In this document: piece after piece, positions 11,706 through 24,218 of the stretch | Numbering within the stretch: the first letter of the stretch is position 1 | Layout: every line of letters begins with the position of its first letter | Assembly (NCBI GenBank): GCA_028023455.1 | Contig: JAQFVV010006215.1 | Location: 12,379,473 to 12,443,472, forward strand | Direction of reading: 5' to 3' | Length of the DNA: 64,000 nucleotides | Source of the DNA: Epiperipatus broadwayi | Taxonomy: Eukaryota > Onychophora > Udeonychophora > Euonychophora > Peripatidae | Program-made: the position numbers and the translations under genes | The notes under the pieces: model-generated | Seen by the model: the letters and a program-made list of their open reading frames with translations, nothing else | Told to the model about the DNA's origin: nothing | Databases searched by the model: none

Positions 11706-13379
11706 ATAAGTTTAAAAAGAGCAATTTGTTTTATTTGTAATTAAATACAAAGTTTAACAATTTAAAAAGATGGGGAGGTTTGCAATTGTCTATTAAAAAT
11801 CATAACACCTTCAATTGAATGAAACAAAAAAATTATTTATAAGCACACAAAAATCAATTTACTTTAAAACATTTTTTTTTTGCTTTTTTCTAATAAATTA
11901 ATAATTAGACAAGATTAGTTATAAAAAAAAAAACACCTAATAACTATACTTAATTATTTTAATTTCAATTTTTTAAAACATTTAATTATTGTATTAAAAT
12001 TATATATATACTGTATTTTAAGCACTCATACACTTTGACATATAATCAGTGTGGAATGTTTATATCCGAGTTGCACTTAAAACTAACAGCCTAATTAATT
12101 ATTTAATTGCTTATCTATAACTTTTAATAGAATTCTATCACTTTTACATATCAATTCTTTATCACTTTTACACATTGAAACAGTGAGATTCGTATTCGAA
12201 TCTCAAGTTTCACCTTTTTCTGTCGTCTCTCACTGACCGGTCTATCCCACCCAAATTTAAACTTTTTGGTATCGAATTGTGTGTGTGTAACAATATTAAA
12301 AATGTATAAATATATGTAGAATTCAGCATAAACACGCACACATTTCGATCTCAAATTAAACGCAATAAATACGGATAAAATAATATAATTTAGATTTCTT
12401 GTAGTTAAATAAATTTTGTGTAATATTAATCAGTTATTTTGAATTTTATAAAGTTCGTATTTGTTGCTTAGTTTGAATTTCGTTAAATAATAATTCTAAC
12501 AAAATCTGATGCAATAATTAATTAAAGTTAAAATAATTTTATTCCCTTTTGTCTTTGAAAATTTAAAAGCATCGGTCAGTGATAGATAATAAATTAATTA
12601 TAGCAAAATTCCAAAAGAATGTAATTAACGAATGTAAAGAAAAACAAACAATAGCACAGCAAATTTCTTTCTAATTAAAACCAGCAGAGCATTGATTATC
12701 CTGAGGGCAAGATAAATAAAACCTAAAAATATCTCAACAGAAAAATTAAAAGATCAAGATAAGAAAAAGGAGGCCATCTTAGACTTGCTGGAGACTTGCA
12801 CTTGAATTTTAGCTTTGCTCTCGAGTGGAGCGTCTAAAATATCTTAAATAAATTAATACTGCAAGGTATGACCGAGTAAGCACCGAAATTATTCTCCACC
12901 GGGAGATGGCCCACTATATGCCGAGCTTCACCTTGCCCATCGTAAAAACACCAAAATGATCTGCTGCCTGAAATAAACAAGAAAGCCGCTGCTGTTAAAA
13001 ATCAATAAAACAACATGCCCAGGACAAGAAAGAAAACTTCTAATTACGAACAATCTGCTATTAAACCAATGGACGAAAACATCTTATAAAACAGGTACCT
13101 GTGTGTGTATTCCAAATTATAGAGTACTCTAGTAATAATAAGCTATAGCTCATCTCCTATTATTCGTATAACTTCTAAATGTTAAAATTGTAATCTTGTG
13201 AAACTAAAATTTGAGAATTAATGTAATTTGTAAATTTCTCGCATAATCTAGCTTACCCCCCCCTTCTATCCGTCTTAGGTGTGTATTTCTCAAATCTACA
13301 TTTATTTATAATTATCATTGAAATATTACCTTCTCACAATTGTTTTAGTTTTAATGCTAGATCCATAATCGCTTGAACA
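11706..13379. other. intronic stretch, no gene seen
   Basis: AT-rich with a less AT-biased patch at 12750-13020. No splice-bounded ORF or repeat boundary was recognised. The 12151-12354 minus frame is short and has no family resemblance. Confidence 0.5.
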
Positions 13380-13381
13380 GC

Positions 13382-13453
13382 GAATGCGTGTCGAATTGTC
13401 ATTAATATTTGCTTTATAAATAACTTAAATTTCATATAAATCGACACGCATTC
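13382..13453. repeat. 13-bp inverted repeat
   Basis: GAATGCGTGTCGA at 13382-13394 and its exact reverse complement at 13441-13453 are separated by 46 AT-rich bases. The GC content of the arms stands out from the surroundings. Function unknown; it may be the ends of a very small TIR insertion. Confidence 0.55.
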
Positions 13454-13679
13454 AAAGAATCAGTTATTGTAATGCAGGGTCTACTCCTCCGTAATAGCTG
13501 GCATACTCGCTGTAATAATTCCCTTTTTAGATATTTTTTTATTATTAAATGTTAATGAATAATTATGTAAATTTCATTTCTTTGAGAGTCACCAATTTTC
13601 TTTCAGTCAACGGTGATAATGTTGGGCCGAGTTTGAAATCTAGTTAAATATTACCACAATCTTTTAGATATTATACATG

Positions 13680-14669
13680 TGTTACGTTTTGAAGCCCCGA
13701 TGGCTCATTCCACGCCGTGAATACTCCGGATTCTCTAGGGTTGAATTAACCCCAGTCGTCCTACACAAGCGGACATGATAATGTTCCCGTAGGGCTTGAC
13801 GACCGTCACGCAGCCAGCTGGCAAATTGCGACACGGACCGCTTGTCCCTGGTTATGCTCATGTGACACCTTACCTCTTCGGGTCGCGGCAGAGACCAACC
13901 CGAAACCCTTATAACTTATTCACGGCATTGCAGTTTCAGTGCTGCCATTTTACATCGCCCTTCTAAAGCGTACCACGTGTTCTTTTATTTAGTTTATTAT
14001 TCTCTCTATCACTCCGCCTCGGCATTATCTTCGTCATATACTCTCAAATAAATGTTTGCCCTTTTGTCGTAAAATAAATATTTTATTAAATAAATGTATG
14101 TCCGCCGTTACTGATGACTCTTGCAGTGCAAAGTATAAATTCCTTACAGCACGCATTAGAAATACTCACTCGAGAACCCTAGGTAGCTAGATTACGCCTT
14201 CATATAAATAAATGCTCCATATAAATAAATGTATTTTTATATATATAATATTACCAATTAGCTGTTGAGACTGTGAATTTAAAATATGATTAATAACATT
14301 AATAGTGTTTTCTTTTATTAAATACGTAAATAAATAATTCTCAATATACGTCTGTAGTTAAGTTTTCATTTATTCGATGCCCATTATAGACATTTCCTCG
14401 ATTATATATATTAATTAATATTCGTTTGATTGTTGGCCAACTCGGAAACAAAACCCATGAATCTCGTGCATCTCCCTGACCACCGTGCCTAAAGAAGTGT
14501 TTACTTATGTCGCATCAGAGGCGTTATTCCGTAGATTGTATTGTGGAACCGATAAACTATGTTCGAACTCAGTATTAACGGTGGCTTCGCTACTCGATGG
14601 TGCTGCTGTTCTGTGTGGTGGTCGAATTCTGCAATATGTTAACGAGATACACGTGTTTTGACTGTTACA
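13680..14669. mobile_element. putative solo LTR (990 bp) with TSD
   Basis: The segment starts TGTTACG and ends TGTTACA, giving the TGT...ACA ends of retroviral-type LTRs. It is flanked by ACATG (13675-13679) and ACATC (14670-14674), a 5-bp duplication with one mismatch. It is clearly richer in GC than the intron around it at 13690-14000 and carries several AATAAA polyadenylation-like signals at 14040-14240. No second LTR or pol ORF is nearby, so recombination between LTRs is likely. Superfamily (Gypsy or BEL/Pao) cannot be decided from the LTR alone. Confidence 0.55.
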
Positions 14670-14679
14670 ACATCTATTG

Positions 14680-16845
14680 TTTTATTTTCAAATCCCTTGA
14701 AAAATGATAGCTCAAGAGTTTTTTATATACAGAAAATACAATGTAAATATAGAAGATCCTGCCTAGCTTTATTAAGTCAAATTTCCATATATTTAAAGAG
14801 CAATTAAATGGCACAATGAAAATAACTAAACATTTCATTTCAGTAATGATTCAATATTCGGTCAAAGTATATATAAAATTATTCTTAAGATTCTATAACT
14901 AGTATAATTTTCCTATCACAATTGAATGTGCTTTTCTGGCTATAGAATAATTTGTCAATCTGCTATTAATCATTCAATACTGAACATTATGAATGGAAAC
15001 TATGATAGGTAAAAAAGTTACCAGCTTAACGGATCACATATATTATACCAAATTAAGGCATTATTTTATTTAACACTTGTATTAATAACTGTAATTCATT
15101 CTACATCATCCCATGTAATCTAATAATAATAATCAACGGACATCAGATATAGTGCAACAGTTCACCAGACTGCCTTTTGATTATTGTCCATCATTATTAT
15201 AAAAGCTTACTTGTTCAAATACACCAAGAAGCCATTTTTATTTGCATTATAATATTATAACTAATGATTTAAAAGTTTCAAATATCCTACTTTTATAACA
15301 GAAAGAAAAAAAATTTAAATGTTTATTTAATATCAAATCTGTTCAGCTGGACAAGTGGAAGTTTAGAATGAATAGCATAATAAAAGGAGATTTCTGGATG
15401 ATTCCATATATTCTTCAATTAATCATTGATCACAGCCAAAAACCAGAAATCTTATTATTACCCTAACTCATATTTTTCTGATAATTTGATCAAACAACAT
15501 TATAATGTATATTTTATTCTTGCCTTTCATTAAGAGACATTCTAGACAAAAAAAAAATTTATTTTAAGCTTATTTTATTGGCAATATTTATAGTATTATT
15601 AAATGTCATAATTATTTTTAAAAAGTTTTTAAGTATCAACTGCCAAATCATTAAACAATTTGGTTTAACTTCAGTTTCATATTATCATTATCATCTTTTA
15701 GCTTTGCTAAGTATGAGGAATTTCACAAAAATTTTATGATCCCAGCAAGAATGAGGTTATATAATTTGAATTACTGATTCTTACATCAAAGTATGTCAAG
15801 CTAAATTATCCAGATTCTTTAAAATGTCACTTTAACTGCCTATTAACATATCTTCTAATAATATTTATATTCACAAAAAATAAGAGCAACCTTTTTAATA
15901 AATTGAATATAAATAAAATACCACAATTTAAATAGCAATTTTAAATTATTTAATTTCTAAAAAATGCTAAAAATAAAAACAAATCACAAATATTTTAAAT
16001 TTTTTTTATTATATAGTAGTAGTATATTTAGAAGTCATGTTTTTATAAACATTCAATATAATGCAGATCCAAGTTTATATAAGTAGTCGAATAAACTTTT
16101 GCTAAACTTGATTTTTGTCTGACCAACAAATTATAAATCATTAATACTATAATCTTTATGAAAATACTTTTTCTTTTATAGATTATATTTATAATATTCC
16201 AGTATAAAATATATTTTTCTAAAGTTTATTATTTGAAATATTACAGGATATATTTTAAGTAAGAGTAGTGATGAATTGGATAGATTCCTGGTCACTTCTG
16301 GTGTTCAAATGTCAAATTATCACCCAAGCAATTAACCATCTAATTATTTTTTTTCTCAAATATCATATTTATTATAATATTTATAAAAAAATTATGAATA
16401 TTCTGAAATTAACAATTTTATAATTAATAAAATTTATTCATCTATTAATGAATAAAATAAAAATATTAACCCATCCTTTTTTTCAACTATTTATTATGCT
16501 GCTACAAAAAGAAAAAAAGGTAATTCCCTTCTTTTTCATCAGTGATCACTTTAATAAAGAAAAAACTTTATTCTATTACTAATAAATGAAACATGAATAT
16601 CATTTAAAGTTAAACTATTGTTTAAGACTTAACTTTCATTAGATAATCCAAAAAGTAATATAAACTTTCAGCTATCATTAAATTGAATTATTTAACATTG
16701 AGAAGTATATTATATTTTGAAAATTTTACATACTGTCTGTAAACTTTGTACTATCAGATATTTTTTAGATATTGTATCATTTTATGCAAATAGAAATAAT
16801 GTGTTTATTTATATATTTATTGTATAAAATTGTAAAAATAATTTT
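14680..16845. other. intronic stretch, no gene seen
   Basis: AT-rich intron sequence between the solo LTR and the exon at 16.9 kb. No coding or structural element was recognised. Confidence 0.6.
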
Positions 16846-16850
16846 CTTAC

Positions 16851-16937
16851 TTCACACCAGTTTTCTTCATCTTTAGATTGGAGTACTCCAGAAAGAAATA
16901 TGTTAAATAAATGGCTCAGACCTCCTCTTTCAACAAA
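16851..16937 (-). CDS. Usp24: USP24-like deubiquitinase, internal exon 7 of 8 in window
   Basis: An 87-bp exon encoding 29 residues, beginning FVERGGLSHLFNIFLSG and ending ENWCE. It aligns with the USP24 segment having a GGL..L..IF.SG pattern. The acceptor AG lies at 16939-16938 after a T-rich tract, and the donor is GTAAGA. Both ends are phase 0. Splicing to the exon at 5171-5329 joins ENWCE to WKQDCL, giving the expected continuous order. The intron between them is about 11.5 kb, filled with the solo LTR, a palindromic insertion and a PLE fragment. Confidence 0.8.
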
Positions 16938-17162
16938 CTAAAAAATATCAATCAATATATATAATACAAATTATAATGACAAAAGTAAATCAATAATTAT
17001 ATTTATTATCAGAAAATTAAAAATTATATATATATTGCTTATAACACTTATTTCATATACACTTCAATGCAAACAAATTTTCTTAGAAACTTTATTATTT
17101 ACAAAATTAAAAATTGTAAATTAAAAATATAACATTAATAATGCTTATTAATAATGTTTTAA

Positions 17163-17445
17163 CCTTAATACTATGCGCCTTGAGTGCTTAATTTTACCAT
17201 GAGAAGGACTTCTACAAATCTTAACACAAGATTACGACTTTATAAAGAGCGGCCATCTTATCTTCAACCTATTTTCTAATTATATAAAGAAATCTAAAGC
17301 ATTTTGATTTGTGAGTGTGAAACTATTGAAGTTCTTCACTAATTAAGTCCACTACCTTATCTTTATAAAGTCGTAATCTTGTGTTAAGATTTGTAGAGGT
17401 CCCTCTCGTGGTAAAATTAAGCACTCAAGGTGCATAGTATTAAGA
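17163..17445. mobile_element. MITE with about 85-bp terminal inverted repeats
   Basis: CTTAATACTATGCGCC at the left and its near reverse complement at the right begin arms of roughly 85 bp (17163-17247 and 17361-17445) with about six mismatches. They enclose a 113-base centre without ORF. A TTAA-like context occurs on both sides but is slightly offset, so the target duplication is not certain. Confidence 0.65.
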
Positions 17446-17603
17446 TTAAAGCCTTATATGTATTTATGTGCTGACCATGTACATAATAAGAATTAATGTT
17501 TACAACATTAATAATGAAATATTTTACTTCCCGTTATATATAAATAAACACAAACACTTATAAGTAAAGTTTAAAAAAGAAGTTATAAATAAATATAATA
17601 ATA

Positions 17604-17644
17604 AGCTGAACGTTTTCAAAGATCCATGCCTCATAATCATAGCT
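17604..17644 (-). ncRNA. hammerhead-like variant motif in PLE 3' region
   Basis: On the minus strand: outer stem AGCT/AGCT, ATGATTAT, stem II GAGG/CTTT (weak), then GAAAACGTTC with palindromic AACGTT. It lies about 100 bases after the minus-strand PLE coding remnant, matching the position of the motif in the PLE at 54.2 kb. Confidence 0.4.
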
Positions 17645-17712
17645 TTCATAAAAATATATAATAAAATATATGCAAAGATATTTAAATTAGCACGTGTTAC
17701 ATGGCCCATTTC

Positions 17713-18187
17713 TTAGATACAATCTTTTGAGTTGTTGATCAATCTGTTAGAATTAGGAGGAGTTCTAAATCCTATTTTAAACTTATTGATTAATGCTTTA
17801 GTTAGTTTGTTAGATATTTTGGAAATATAAGGAATGGTAATTCTAAGAAGTTCAATATGTGGTACAATATTATTTATTTTATTATGAAATTTAGTAATTT
17901 TATTTTTAATAGATTTAAATTTAAAACCTGCTGTCATTAAATCTTTAATAAAATTTTTCAGATTTTCTTTTCTGTCTGCTTCATATTTGCAGAGATGCAA
18001 ATTTCTAAATAAGAAAGAATTTAAACCAGCAAATTTGTGTGATGCAGGTGAATTAGAATTAGGATGAAATTAGAAGCTATATTCATCCTCATTCTAATTG
18101 ACCTGCATCACACAAATTTGCTGGTTTAAATTCTTTCTTATTTAGAAATTTGCATCTCTGCAAGTATGAAGCAGACAGAAAAGAAAA
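17713..18187 (-). pseudogene. Penelope-like element fragment with inverted 5' end
   Basis: The minus frame 18000-17713 reads LCKYEADRKENLKNFIKDL and then RTPPNSNRLINNSKD. This matches the region just before GIY-YIG in the PLE at 53.5 kb (YKYKADKRNNLINYIADL and LPLNTNRFINNTKD). The sequence 17973-18050 is repeated in inverse orientation at 18108-18187, forming a hairpin about 215 bp long. Such inverted 5' extensions are typical of Penelope-type insertions. No reverse transcriptase is retained. A target duplication was not identified. Confidence 0.7.
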
Positions 18188-18189
18188 TC

Positions 18190-20170
18190 CTTAGTGAAGG
18201 TAATCGCAGAAATAATGAACTCTAATCATGAGATTTTTGCACTCCTATACTGGTAAAACAATTCATGTGTTTTTGTATTTTTCTTTCACTTGTACTATTT
18301 ATTTATTTAGTGTTACATTTTTCTTTAATATTATAGTTTACTAACCTGTATTTGTTAAGGATGATCTAATATATTACTAGATGCAGTCATTCTTAAGTCT
18401 CACATATGTCCTAGATTTATTATTCGAGGATCAGGTAATGGAGGGCTATTTTGTAAACACATTTTCATTTCTTAAAATTCCAAGAATCATCTTTCTCCCC
18501 CTCTTCTCTTAAAAAAAAAAAACTAATTAAAAGCTCAAAAACATTTTAATCCCCCTTTTCTCACCTGGCTTGAAGAATTTTCTTTTTCTAAGATATAATC
18601 AGTCATATACATTGCAATTGAAATTATACTCTTGCAATTATCGAGATTATAAAACCAGTTTTTTTTTTATAAAAATAAGTTGAATTAGTTTTAAAAACAA
18701 TGTTTAAAATAAGTTTAATTTCTATTTTTTTTTTTTTTTTGAAGAGATAAATATATAGGTCATACATGTTATGATAGCCTCATAAATGTTTCATTATAAT
18801 TATATATAAAAATTAGAAACCTTTTGAGCTATCATATAATGTATTTCAGAATATGTGGGAGTATAATTTCTAGGGTGGAACTTCAATTAAGCAGTGATTA
18901 TTAAATCTTTATCGTTTTTTTTTAAGTATTTATCTTGGATGAATTGAATTGGTCTTGATTTGAACCATGTAAAGTAATATATGATTGCTTGTTCAAACTT
19001 ATACGGCTACTTACACTTGTTTTTGTCATTTTTTTAATTTCCAGGCTTTTGTAATTTACAATTACTTATTGCTCTTCTCTTTAATTAAATTGCATTGCTG
19101 GGTTATATATATATTGATTAATTCATATTTTGTTCCTAAAGATGTTCATTCCTGTTTCGTGGAAATGATTGGCTGAGTGTTCTCTTTAGATATGTTCATG
19201 CCAAGTCAGACATATCTCTCATATTTTCATACTTGGATGATCTTTGCTGTTGTCCTTAATATTATTATTAGTGCAGACGAATGTGCTGCTTGATAGTAAT
19301 AAATTTGTTACTGGTTGTAGAAGATGTTCATTCCTGCTTATGACCCTCTGATCCAATGAAATTTCTGAGTATGGACTCACCAAGGCGGGCAGTATACCCC
19401 ATCTGTTTTATCATTGGATATATTCTCCCGCTTTGGATAACCTAGCACCATGCTCCATATCTTTCAATGTATTTTAAAGCCTGATCTTGCAAGTATGCAT
19501 TCAGTCATAATTCTAAGTTTGCTATCATCTATTAATGATTGTGATTTTAATATAGTTAAATAAATACTTCTAGCTTCACCCTGCTTGATTCTCCATTATG
19601 TGAAAGCAATGTAGAATGTCAACCTGAAAGTTATTAAGACATATAAAGCCTATAGTCCCTCTATTGTAAGTAAGCGATAATTATGATGTTTAGCCCCTAA
19701 TTAAATGTTATTAATTTGTAAAAAAATGCAATATATTAGGGTTAAATCTAGTTATATAAACTTTTACTTCGCTAGTTTTTTTTCTATTGTTACTAATAAA
19801 TTTATATACATCCTACCTCTTGCATTTGTGTCATGTTTACCACAATCAGTATTTATTTTTAGTTTTAAAAATCTCTTGCATATTTCTAACGTCAGCTGGA
19901 TATAAGAAAAAGGGCATATATGCTAACATCAAATGTAATTGTCATGTGGAAATTGTCCTGGGGGCATAGGTAATGAGGTTCTACTTTGTATTTTTTGTGG
20001 TAATATTTATATCGATGTTACACACAGACATGCGAGTTAATGATTATTGCTTGCTTCCTAAGATTAGTTTTGCTGACTATACAAATCTGACCATTACAAT
20101 ATACATATATTCCTTGACTTTACCTTTACATTCAGCGCAATAATAACAAAACTAATAATAAATATATATA
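18190..20170. other. intronic stretch, no gene seen
   Basis: AT-rich sequence. A moderately less AT-rich part at 19120-19460 has no recognisable coding content. Confidence 0.5.
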
Positions 20171-20174
20171 TAAA

Positions 20175-20455
20175 CATTAAAATATGAGAATTTCCACATA
20201 ATATATATTTTTCAGCTATTATATAACCAAGGCAATAATCAATTAAAATTAGTGCAAGCTGAAACCACAAAATATAATAATAACAATAGAACTGACCGGA
20301 ACCATAACAAAAAAGTGGCTCAGGCAAGTACTATTCTTATTACTATATCATGTAATTTCTGCTTGCATTATCAGTTTTGATTATTGCCTTGGTTATATTA
20401 TAGCTGGGAAATGTATCTGGATTATTATATGGAAATTCCCATTATCTTTTAATAT
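20175..20455. repeat. imperfect foldback, about 100-bp arms
   Basis: Sequence around 20190-20277 (AACCAAGGCAATAATCAA in the middle) is the imperfect reverse complement of 20340-20455 (GATTATTGCCTTGGTTATAT). The two arms enclose about 60 bases. This is likely an old MITE; no target duplication was identified. Confidence 0.55.
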
Positions 20456-21714
20456 CTCTAAGTTCATGAGAAGTTTTAAATTGTGTACATGTCTATAATG
20501 TAAAAGAATTGATTAATTTAGTGAATAAAATGAACATCCAAAACTATTTGATCTACCAGGCACCAAAGAATCAAACGATGTCTTCTTAACAAAAACATTA
20601 TTTAGAAAATGAGGGAAGAAAAAATGTTATTTCGTCACACTAATGAAAATTTTACAAAAAAGCATTCACAATTTCGATCTACATAAATCCTTCTGATCTT
20701 TAATAATACAAGCAATAAAATGGAGCAAAAAGCATCAATAGTATTAAAAAATTATCCCTTTTCAAATACTCCAACTGCGTTGACAAAAAAAAGTGTTAAA
20801 TTGGGTATATCATATCTTAATCACATCAAGACCCTCAATGTTAAATAGAATGAGAAAAGTAAAGTAAAACATTTGCATAGATATAAATACCAATAACAAG
20901 ATAAGTATGTTAAAATTGTAGCATTAAAATTTTAAAAAATAATTCTTCATCAAATATTTCAGTAGGTCGAATAGATATTTTTTCCTATTACATCATTACT
21001 ATTTTCATAATTTTTTTTCACTAATCTTATCATTATTAGTTAATCAATTTTATGTTCATTTAAAAATTATTAATATAATTAATAATTTACATATTAATAT
21101 TTATCACAGTCACTATTTTCATAATCTTAATTTATTCAAATTTTTATTCAATTTTTTTTTATTTTATAATATGAAGATTATCTTTATATTTTATTAAACT
21201 TATTTTTCTGCTTGCAAACATATCAAGTCATCTTATTCTAATATTAATAACCTTTTACTTCTCTTGCTAACTTCATTAATTTCTAAGACCAAATTCTTTC
21301 TCAAACATTACTTATTTACTAAAATATTTCAGCTATACCTTAGCAATATTTGAAATTAAACAAATTATTCTATAACTTTTACATTTTATTACATTTTTCC
21401 GCCTAAATCACACATTACACATATCTATTTATCTCTTGTTTTTTTTTATATTGTTCAGAATTCTACAGTAATACCAAAAATATCAATTTTTTAATTACAA
21501 TCACTTTCAACATTTTTTTTTTTCATTTAATGTAAATATTTACAAGATGTCTTCATTCATCATGACTGCATTGAATACAATTTCACATAAACATAAATAA
21601 TTGTAAAGTAATAAGAAAGACATTTAGCTGCTTTGAAAACGAATAAGCATTTTTATATAATTTAAAAATATGATGGTCACTTTCAAAATTACTCAAATTA
21701 TAGTAAACAACATA

Positions 21715-21741
21715 TTGAATCGGATACTTTATCCGATTCAA
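21715..21741. repeat. perfect 12-bp stem, 3-base loop
   Basis: TTGAATCGGATA and its exact reverse complement flank CTT. This compact hairpin is unusual for the surrounding simple AT sequence. Function unknown. Confidence 0.5.
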
Positions 21742-23525
21742 AAGTTCTATCACGTAAATTAAAACCAAGTTTTATATGTGCAATAACACACATACTTATT
21801 TATATTGAAATCTTTTATTTTTAATTCTCAATTGATTTTAGTATAAAATATTTTTTCTTATGATGCTTGTTTTCTTTTAAAATAATTAAAAGCAGGCAAA
21901 GTTTAATTAATCTTTTTATAAAAGTATTTTATTTTTTTTAAAAAAAGGTTGATTTATTTTTAAAGCTAAGATTTAGTTTGGCATGTTTTTTTTTTAAAAA
22001 AAAATTAATTTTGTAAGATAAAGCCCTGTCAGATGTTGTTCTTGTAATTAAGATTGAGCGGGAGATAGAGATTTACCCTGGTTGAAAGTTGCAATAAAAG
22101 ATTGCATGGGAGATAACAATGGACATAAATAGCTCTGGGAGATTTTTTTTATTCATTCATTCAGATTATTCAGAGAGATTATTCTAGTCACTAAGCTTAT
22201 TTATTCTGATTGCTCAGATTATTCAGCTTCTTGTTATTGAGGATTTATCCAGATTTTTCTGTCATTCCACTGCTGCATCATTGAAGTGATTCTAATTTAT
22301 TTGATATTTGTTCCATGGGAATCATCAAGTTGAATTTCCATTGACCGACAATAATTCTACTATTTGCCACGATAGTAGCAGCCATTCAGACGCCATGCCT
22401 ATAATATATGCCATAAAGAATCTCCACAACATGATGGGCTAAGCGTTTCCAAAGATGAACCACTGGAGCTCCAAAATTGTGACTTCAATCATGAACTAAG
22501 TGTCAAGTCCAGAGCTGATCCTGATAGTCCTTCCATTCTTCTAAACCTAGTGAAATTAACGCTGCTGTATAGGACTCTTTACAACTGAACTTTATGTGAA
22601 CAGCAGAAATTAATATTACCTCGAGGTAACTTACCTTTCCATATTAAAATCAGGGCTAAATCTCTAAGTCTCTAGCAAATCTCAGCTTAATCTTAAAAAA
22701 AAAAAAAAAATTATTGATGTGTAACATATTAATTTAAATACTGTTTTTTTATATATATATTAGAATCTTAGTAGCAAGATTGTTCATTTTAAAATATTAT
22801 TTATTTGAGAGTGTATGGCGAGTGATATTTTATGTGCCTAATGTTTTCTTTATTATATGATTAACCCCTGATAAATACTCAGGTCGATGTTAGTAGTTTT
22901 CTTTTAGTCACCTGTCCTTTTGGTTTGTTTGTCGTTAAACTTATTCAAACATGGTTTGAGTTTTCTGTAGACCACTGATCTTTTGGCTGGCAGTTTATCG
23001 AGTATATTGGTGTTGTTGTTTTTTTGGTAGAGATTTTATTTTCTATAGTTCTGATTATGTAGTCTGTAATCTCTCTTTTCTAGTGTGAGACTAACCTTGG
23101 CACATTTAAACGTACATGACCATGGGCATTTTGTAGAATTAGGACATTCTTAGTTCCAACGTTTCTTTTCTGGGCTAAGAAAATCTTGTCTGCGCCATTC
23201 CGTTAGTTCTCCATAAACAACCATCTTTTTAAATCTCTATAGAAAAAAAAAAGAAATTGGTTTAGGTGAACCGCTAACAGGAAGATATAAGCCATTTTTA
23301 TATTATAGGTGAGAAATGAACTTGTCTGCCTGGATATTTAACGTATTAATGCTCTCATACAGTCAATGAAGGTCAAGCTCCTACATTTATTTTATCATAT
23401 GTTCAATAAATTTAAAAGTTCTTGTAATTATTTTGCCTGACGTTTGTCTCAGTGTTTTCTCAATTGTCTGAACATTTACGAGCTCTTGCTCTGCCTGAGG
23501 TTTAATCCGGCACATTCATGTTCGT

Positions 23526-23598
23526 ATATCCTGCCGACCCTTCAAATAAATGTCTAGTTCCGATTTTCGGACTAGTGGCGCCCTTGTGTTCAGGATAT
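23526..23598 (+). repeat. nested stem-loop ending in TGGCGCCC (copy A)
   Basis: Outer stem ATATCCTG/CAGGATAT encloses an inner hairpin (CTAGTTCCGA closing to TCGGACTAG) immediately followed by TGGCGCCC. The copy at 35194-35269 has the same layout with different stem bases. The eight bases TGGCGCCC match the start of lysine-tRNA primer-binding sites, but the following bases do not, so a retroelement leader is only a hypothesis. Confidence 0.5.
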
Positions 23599-24218
23599 GT
23601 GAAACCAAAATCTGTCACACAGTACAATATCAATAATAAATATCGAAACTTAAAAGAAAATAATTATTTTTACAGCTTAAATGATGAAAATAGAAGTTAT
23701 CAAAGGTGAATAAAATGTAGATACTATTTGAAAATACAATACTATATTACAGATCGCCATTACAAATTACCATTAAAAAATGATAATAGATGTTTATCAG
23801 GATAAAATAAATATTTGAATGTTGAGAGAATGCATTCCAAAATAAATAATATAATTTATTTTTATTTTAAAGATTTAAAAATATTGCAAATTTTCATTAC
23901 CAGTTATTTGAAAATTAATAAAAAACATATCCTTCACTTTGGTTACAAAAAAAAAAAAAAAAAAGTTGCATTATTTTTTTAAATTTTAGAATAAAATTAT
24001 TAGTGGCAAAAATTCAAGACAAAAAAAAAGGATAACATTGACCTTTTTCAAAACATATATAAAAAAAGGAAAAGAAAAAAAACAATTTTATAATTTTTTG
24101 GATTCATAACTTATTTTTATAATATATTTTTCTACATATGCTTACTTAATCGTGATAGTTATTTTTAAATAAAAATATAAATATTCGTACATTATGTAAG
24201 TGTATTAAAAAATAAATA

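Larger units (their letters stand above)
20460..24210. other. intronic stretch with minor structure
   Basis: Mostly featureless AT-rich sequence. A frame of about 70 codons is open near 22380-22590 (includes CHKESPQHDGLSVSKDE) and a minus-strand remnant with CPNSTKCPWSC lies near 23100-23230. I do not recognise either; both may be transposon debris. The hairpin at 21715 and the fold at 23526 are listed separately. Confidence 0.45.
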
